Of a stretch of 64,000 nt of DNA, positions 59,091 to 64,000 are shown in pieces; the first letter of the stretch is position 1, and each line of letters begins with the position of its first letter. This DNA is from Megalonaias nervosa. Taxonomy: Eukaryota > Mollusca > Bivalvia > Unionida > Unionidae. The stretch lies in contig JAECUM010009857.1 in assembly GCA_016617855.1 (NCBI GenBank), positions 55,547 to 119,546 of the forward strand, read 5' to 3'. The translations under genes were made by a program, and so were the position numbers. Under the pieces are notes generated by a model. That model was given only the letters and a program-made list of their open reading frames with translations. It was not told the origin of the DNA and searched no databases.

Positions 59091-60850
59091 TTGAATATCC
59101 ATAAATCACTGAATTTTCTGGAACTGATGTTTAATACTTGCTCAGATGTTGCTAAACTGATTCCATGCCAGCTGAATCAAGTGGCCCTGAAACATTACCA
59201 TATACCTGAACATGTCTCTAAGCTTGCATTGAGATACTTTTGTAACATTCACCTGATGTCCTCAACTGACAAATTTCTTTGAGATGAGAATGAATTTTTT
59301 CATCCAAGCTGCAGAAAGAGAATCCCAAGAGCCAAAGCCCCGTCAGTAATCAGACTCCCATCCAACAGGGGATTCATGGATATGACTGTTACAACCTAAA
59401 CCCATATTCAGGCATGATGGATTCTAGCAGCCCTTGATGATACAGAATGAGGTTTAAATCAAAGTAGTTGAGGTGCTTGGTTGTGAAGAACTAGTATGTC
59501 ACAGACCAGTTTAAACTGAAGATACAAAGATAAGACATCTCATCAATAACAGATAACCAGATATCCCAATCAAATGCCTAGGGAAGTGGTCTGTTGCCCA
59601 CTTGTCAGACAGGACCCAGATTGAATCAACAGATGGAAGAGGTATTTCAGAATATTTAACAATCAGACTTCTTAGCTTGGTTTTCTTCTAAGGCTCACAT
59701 GGCTTCTTATGGTAAATGAGATCTCTATGAGCAATCAAGAAACTAGAACAGGTTATCAGCAAACACCCGAGAAGATGGCTAGGTGTTTCTCCTTCATTTA
59801 TCAGTATTAGTCTTTATAGCAGATCATGCAAGCTACAGCTGCCCCAAACATTGGTTATGGAATACAAGGTTGCCAAGTTAAGGCTCCTGATAACTTTGAG
59901 GGTTTCAAAGGACAAGTGAAGCCAGAATATAAGTTAGGACAGGAAGTGAATGAAGCTGTGAGCCAACTAAGCACAGGGATATGGTTGGGTGTTTAAATAA
60001 ATCAGGGAAGTGATTAGCTTAAGGAAATCCAAGAGATGAAATGAACCAAGCCCAGCAGACTGACAAAACTAGGTCCAGGATGAGATTAACTGGTCAGGTT
60101 GAAGTGAGGTCAGTGAAAGCAGTCCAAATGGGTGCGAAAGCAATGTGGACAAGATGGCAACTGCCAAGAAAGGAAACTCACATAGACAGAACTTTGGCAA
60201 TACAAACCACTGCAAATACAGTTCTTCCATAAGTCTGTGTTCAATCTGCTCCCATCACCAGCAAATCAGCACAGATCTAACCTGACAGATCATCCCATGT
60301 GCCCACTATGCCTGAAGAGTTACACTCAAGCATATTGTCTTTATGACAGGTTGCCTTGACACAAAAGTGATACAGATGGGGACTCAACAAGGTCTTGAGA
60401 GAGATGGCGTACATGTTGGAGAAAGAGAGAAAATCCTGAACCCATCTTGGCGGAACTGACTGTCCCATAGGATGAATGAACGGAAGAGGCACATGAAAGG
60501 AAGATAGTGAAGTACCAGGAACTGGAAGATAGCTGTAGAGCAAAAGGATGGAAAACTTGGCTCTTTCCAGTTGAAGTGGGATGCTAGGGTTTTCATGCAC
60601 AGTTGATCTGGAGGACGATCAGTGCACTAGGAATACTAGCAAGAGCATGGAAAACATCAGTGTAAATGCAGAGCAGGGCAGCAGAAAGAGTATCCAGTTG
60701 GATTTCACTTCGACATCATGAAAAGGCTGTACCAAGATAAGGGGCAAAACACATGGTGAAGGATGTGGACTTGGCTGATGACATTTGTGTCACTGCAGTC
60801 AAACTTTATATCAACACACTGTCTGTAATATATGAATGGCATGTTATTTA
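59091..60850 (+). pseudogene. Relic of a LINE with zinc-knuckle and endonuclease-like tail
   Basis: Plus-strand frames, much interrupted, follow one known animal RT family from RT to C-terminus. RT core: YHIPEHVSKLALRYFCNIHL near 59.2 kb, then IRLPSNRGFMDMTVTT near 59.37 kb. Post-RT part: a region with PEKMARC (the place of RRWLGVP) and a KLQLP-like block, then VRSVKAVQMGAKAMWTRWQ near 60.1 kb. Zinc-knuckle place: MCPLCLKSYT near 60.31 kb, then VALTQ and YRWG..KVLREMAYMLEK (GRYRWRHDQVLR in intact members). Tail: NEEAHERKIVKYQELEDSC, RAKGWKTWLFPVEVGC and GFHAQ near 60.5-60.6 kb. The part expected to hold the PD...E-x-K endonuclease core is largely lost. The segment is richer in GC than its surroundings. 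The family name is not certain. Confidence 0.72.
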
Positions 60851-62660
60851 ATGGCATATGTACTGTAATGATATTAAGTCTTATTACCAGAACAATTAAT
60901 TATTAGTTTTTGTCTCCTAAGACTTATATGCGCATAAAAAAAACATATTTTTGATGTCCCAACACTTACAAAAATTTCAAGATAAAATTGGCAAGATTGC
61001 CATACATAACATGGCAGTGACCAGCTCTTGTTCACTTACTACATCAATAAACTATTATAAACAATTATAATGATTGTTTTTTGTTATTATTTTGTATGGC
61101 ATTATTTTCTGAGTTCTTCAACATTAAATAAGGTAAAGGTAAGTAAAGATTTCATAATTGACAGGCTGCTTAGCGCTTTCTGGGATACCAAAATTAGATG
61201 TGTAGGGTACAGTACTTACACAGTTTATATTGTGGTTAGTGTCACTTGCATCCTTGCTTTGTTGAAAAAATATAAGATGCAGATTTAGCTTTATTCATCA
61301 TTTTACCAATTCTGTTCCAAATCACATTTTAGCCATACCTCCATTGCTCTTTTATTAACTTTGTTTCATGTGCTGAGAGTTTTTCATTGACATTAGAAAT
61401 TCTAAAAACTGATGTAATCTATATGAAAAAAAAAACATGTTTAATGAATATTTGTAAATATATTAGGCAATAAAGTCATGTAGTCATTAGGGAATAACCG
61501 TAACATAGGTTAAAATTTCTGAACATGCATCAACTAGACAATCATTGATCCATTTTAGTTTTTTCTTTTGAATTAACACAAAATTGTAATTTTCAAAACA
61601 TGACTCATTCCATTTTTTATTTTATCAAGTCAGTTGTTTCAGCATCTTCTTTTGATGATAACTAGTGAATTTGCCTTTTGTTTTCAGACAGCAATCCAGG
61701 CTAGTTAACTGTTTAAATCTTGAAACTGACATGGGTAAAGTGGGAATTTTGTTCAGAGGTAATGCTGGTACCTCTTTGATTTCCAGCATGAATCCACCCC
61801 AATTAACTCTAATACTAGTACAATTACCAAAGCTGAGTACATGTGTACTTATTTAAGGTCACTTACATCAAAGCAAACTACTGCATTATTAAAGCAAACT
61901 ACTGCATTATTAATGCAATTCTTTTTCAAAGCATTATTTCCGAGACTTTATGATCATAATTTAGAGACATTAATAAAGCATAATACTGTGGTGCCCATGA
62001 TTCAAAACCAAGAGAAGTACTTCATTCATTACAAGTTAAAATCTTCAATAAACATGTGTTGACACCATGATGTATATAAAGTAACTAAACGCAAGCAAGG
62101 AACGATATTTTCATTGTTGTAATAGTGTTACCAAATTTTTTTTATGAGTTAGATATTTCAATTTTCAAGGCAGAAATTGTAAATACTGTGTCAGTGCTAT
62201 AATGCATAAACTGACACTTGTAAAGCAGAGCAAAAAAGGGAAAAGTTACTGTTACTACTGGAACAACATTGTGCTAATGCTCAATGCTTCTCATCATCTG
62301 ATGAAATTATAAAAAATCTGAAATAGGTAGATATGAAAAAAAAACTGAGTAAATTTAATATATTCCTTGATTTAAAAAAAAAATATATTAATTTATAACA
62401 ACTCTATCTAATGATTCATAATGATAGTCCCATGACAACCAGAAAGTAATTCTTTCTTTTCTTTAAATAATGTTATGATAAATAAAATATGCCAATCAAT
62501 CAGTAGGAAAAAGGGTTTAAGGTGCCCCTACATGAAAAAATGATACAATTTCATGTCCCAACTTTTACAGTCCAGAAAAAAATTATTTTAAAAAATAATT
62601 AGAAGTGTCCCAAGACACAGCAATAGAATAATATATAAATGGCATAGTATGTAATGGCAC
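60851..62660. other. Very AT-rich spacer, nothing recognised
   Basis: No exon was found for the ABCD3 part upstream of 58888. A 21-bp duplication (AAGCAAACTACTGCATTATT plus one) lies at 61874-61915. The words ATATGAATGGCAT..TAATGGCA near 60830 recur near 62636, which may mark an older duplication. Confidence 0.4.
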
Positions 62661-62661
62661 A

Positions 62662-64000
62662 ATTAATAAATAATATAATAGTAATAATGAGGACTTTGTA
62701 TAGCACCTAATCTTAAGAAGCTCTAAGAGCTTTACAACATCTGACAACGCTTAAAAAACATATATGATGATATGATCATAAAAATAAAAACAAACTCCAA
62801 GAAATTAGAAAACAGAAAACATGCTATAAATATTTAAGGTAAGGATACATTATTAGGTCTTTAAGTCTGTTCTTGCAGTTGAAATAGTTGAGTTTTAAGA
62901 GCGCTCTTGAATGAGATCACTGTGTCTTTGTGTCTAAGTTCAGTGGGCAATTCATTCCATGTTGCTGGGCCCTGGTATGCAAAAGAACGTTGTCCATATG
63001 ATTTCATAATAATGAGAATATGAGTGTCAGAAGAAGAGCTCAAGTATCTTGCTGATGTGTACACATGAGTGAGGTCAGATAGGTATGTTGGACTGGAGCC
63101 CGTCAGTGAAACGTAGCACAGAGAACAAATTTTGTGTTTAATTCTGGATTGAATGGATAGCCAGTGTAGGGTACAGAGCAGGGGGGAGGCGTGAAGCTGT
63201 GTTTTGAACTTTTTGAAGTTTCTGCAGTAGATATGGAGACGAACCAGACAGAATTGAGTTACAATAGTCCAGTCTTGAAAGTACAAAGGAACACACAAGT
63301 GTTTTAGTGGCATCAACTGAAACATACTTGTGAATGGAGCTGATGCGTCTCAGCTCAAGATATGCAGCCTTGCATATGTTCATGACATGTTGGTGCAATG
63401 AGAGAGTACTGTCGAGAGTAACACCTAGGTTTCGTACTGACTGTGAATTTAATGTTGGTGTTGCTGATATTTATTGTCTGAGGTAAAGGATGTGAATGAG
63501 AAAGTCTTTGTGTTGTAATCAGGATGGCTTCAGTTTTATCATCATTCATCTGCAGCTTGTTACATGTCATCCATGATTTCACATCAGAAATGCACCTCTC
63601 TACGCCTTGGATGGTAGCTTCAACTTCAGCTGGATGGCTAGATTTGTATATTTGGATGTCATCAGCATACAATTGGTGAGACACTGGATGATGATTTATG
63701 ACACTTGAGAGTGGCTGAGTGTATAGAATGAAGAGAACAGGTCCAAGAACAGACCCCTGTGGAACACCACAGCATAGATCAACTGGGCTGGAGTGTTTTC
63801 CATTTGCTGACACAATTTGTGTCCTGTTGACCAAGTAGGACTTGAACCATAGTAAGGCCGCATCATGAATGCCAAATACATGCTGGAGACGGTGAAGTAA
63901 TATATCATGGTCTATAGTGTCAAATGCTGCAGACAAGTCAAGGAGAGTGAGGACTGTAATCTTTCTGCCATCCAAAGCAGAGAGAAGGTCATTGACTACT
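62662..64000 (-). pseudogene. CR1/L2-like LINE, 3' half, frame-shifted, runs off the window
   Basis: The minus strand enters from beyond 64000 with VVNDLLSALDGRKITV. RT blocks then follow: LLDLSAAFDTIDHDILLHRL, LCCGVPQGSVLGPVLFILY and QLYADDIQIYKS (intact YADD near 63.66 kb), then SWMTCNKLQMNDDKTEAIL. After a frame shift near 63.44 kb comes the thumb (LRRISSIHKYVSVDATKTLV, SRLDYCNSILSG). After a second near 63.2 kb comes the C-terminal LLCTLHWLSIQSRIKHKI and PATWNELPTELRHK, ending at a stop near 62.86 kb. The 3' tail contains a TGTAAAGCTCTTAGAGCTTC to GTGCTATACAAA block and a TAATAA-rich end near 62.66 kb, as in CR1/L2 LINEs. Apart from the two shifts the coding sequence is well kept. Confidence 0.93.
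63355..64000 (-). CDS. Intact RT core of the CR1/L2-like LINE (partial)
   Basis: The longest clean coding stretch in the window, about 215 codons, open at the right edge. It contains the catalytic blocks FDTID, GVPQGSVLGPVLF and YADD of a non-LTR reverse transcriptase in correct spacing. The true start lies outside the window; the ATG/TTG near 63975 is internal. The last 25 or so residues after TVS are out of frame relative to the family, because the expected VRNLGV-LDS block continues in another frame. Confidence 0.9.
   Translation of the reverse strand, partial: VVNDLLSALDGRKITVLTLLDLSAAFDTIDHDILLHRLQHVFGIHDAALLWFKSYLVNRTQIVSANGKHSSPVDLCCGVPQGSVLGPVLFILYTQPLSSVINHHPVSHQLYADDIQIYKSSHPAEVEATIQGVERCISDVKSWMTCNKLQMNDDKTEAILITTQRLSHSHPLPQTINISNTNIKFTVSTKPRCYSRQYSLIAPTCHEHMQGCIS

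Noticed and set aside
60277..60600. 107-residue minus-strand ORF
   Set aside because: Shadow of the plus-strand LINE relic; the plus strand carries the recognisable family blocks.

Overview
The window is nuclear DNA from an animal, and almost all of it is intron. It is AT-rich and has no long open reading frames. Short exons with canonical GT/AG borders are separated by introns of 4 to 11 kb that are filled with decayed transposons and minisatellites. The mix of repeats (tRNA-derived SINEs, DIRS-type elements with inverted termini, CR1-like and L1/Tx1-like LINEs, a Tigger element, tandem-core repeats ending in a hairpin) is what I would expect in a mollusc or another lophotrochozoan. That placement is inference, not proof.

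Host gene: eight consecutive exons of one gene lie on the minus strand, at 58818-58888, 52985-53108, 43528-43584, 35255-35307, 24575-24664, 18619-18688, 9021-9090 and 4798-4895. Joined in that order they stay in frame for 211 codons. They match the transmembrane domain of ABCD3 (PMP70), a peroxisomal half ABC transporter for acyl-CoA esters. The N-terminal exons should lie beyond base 64000, and the nucleotide-binding domain exons to the left of base 1.

Intron content from left to right: a relic of DIRS ORF1 (2.65-3.86 kb); tandem-core repeats (4.0-4.5 kb); a 51-bp minisatellite (6.8-7.2 kb); a 48-bp minisatellite split by a SINE (7.9-8.7 kb); hairpin-ended tandem-core repeats with a second SINE (11.6-14.8 kb); a cluster of TTCATGAA palindromes (15.4-15.7 kb); a Tigger element that keeps only its DNA-binding region (19.5-21.5 kb); diverged tandem repeats (22-24.2 kb); DIRS copy 1 with a near-perfect 40-bp array (26.1-29.4 kb); more tandem-core repeats (29.4-31.2 kb); a 32-bp minisatellite split by a small terminal-inverted-repeat insert (34.0-35.2 kb); an L1/Tx1-like LINE with its RT active-site block triplicated (35.8-38.2 kb); an ORF1 relic and DIRS copy 3 (39.9-43.2 kb); DIRS copy 2 with a SINE inside (44.5-50.9 kb); DIRS copy 4 (53.4-57.9 kb); a relic of a LINE with a restriction-like endonuclease tail (59.1-60.9 kb); and a CR1-like LINE running off the right edge (62.7-64.0 kb).

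I found no operon, CRISPR array, functional tRNA or rRNA gene, and no complete protein-coding gene. The strongest leads for something new are the DIRS family (extra foldback at the left end, complementary internal deletions, a recent array expansion inside one copy), the hairpin-ended tandem-core repeats, and a candidate alternative last exon beside the Tigger insertion.
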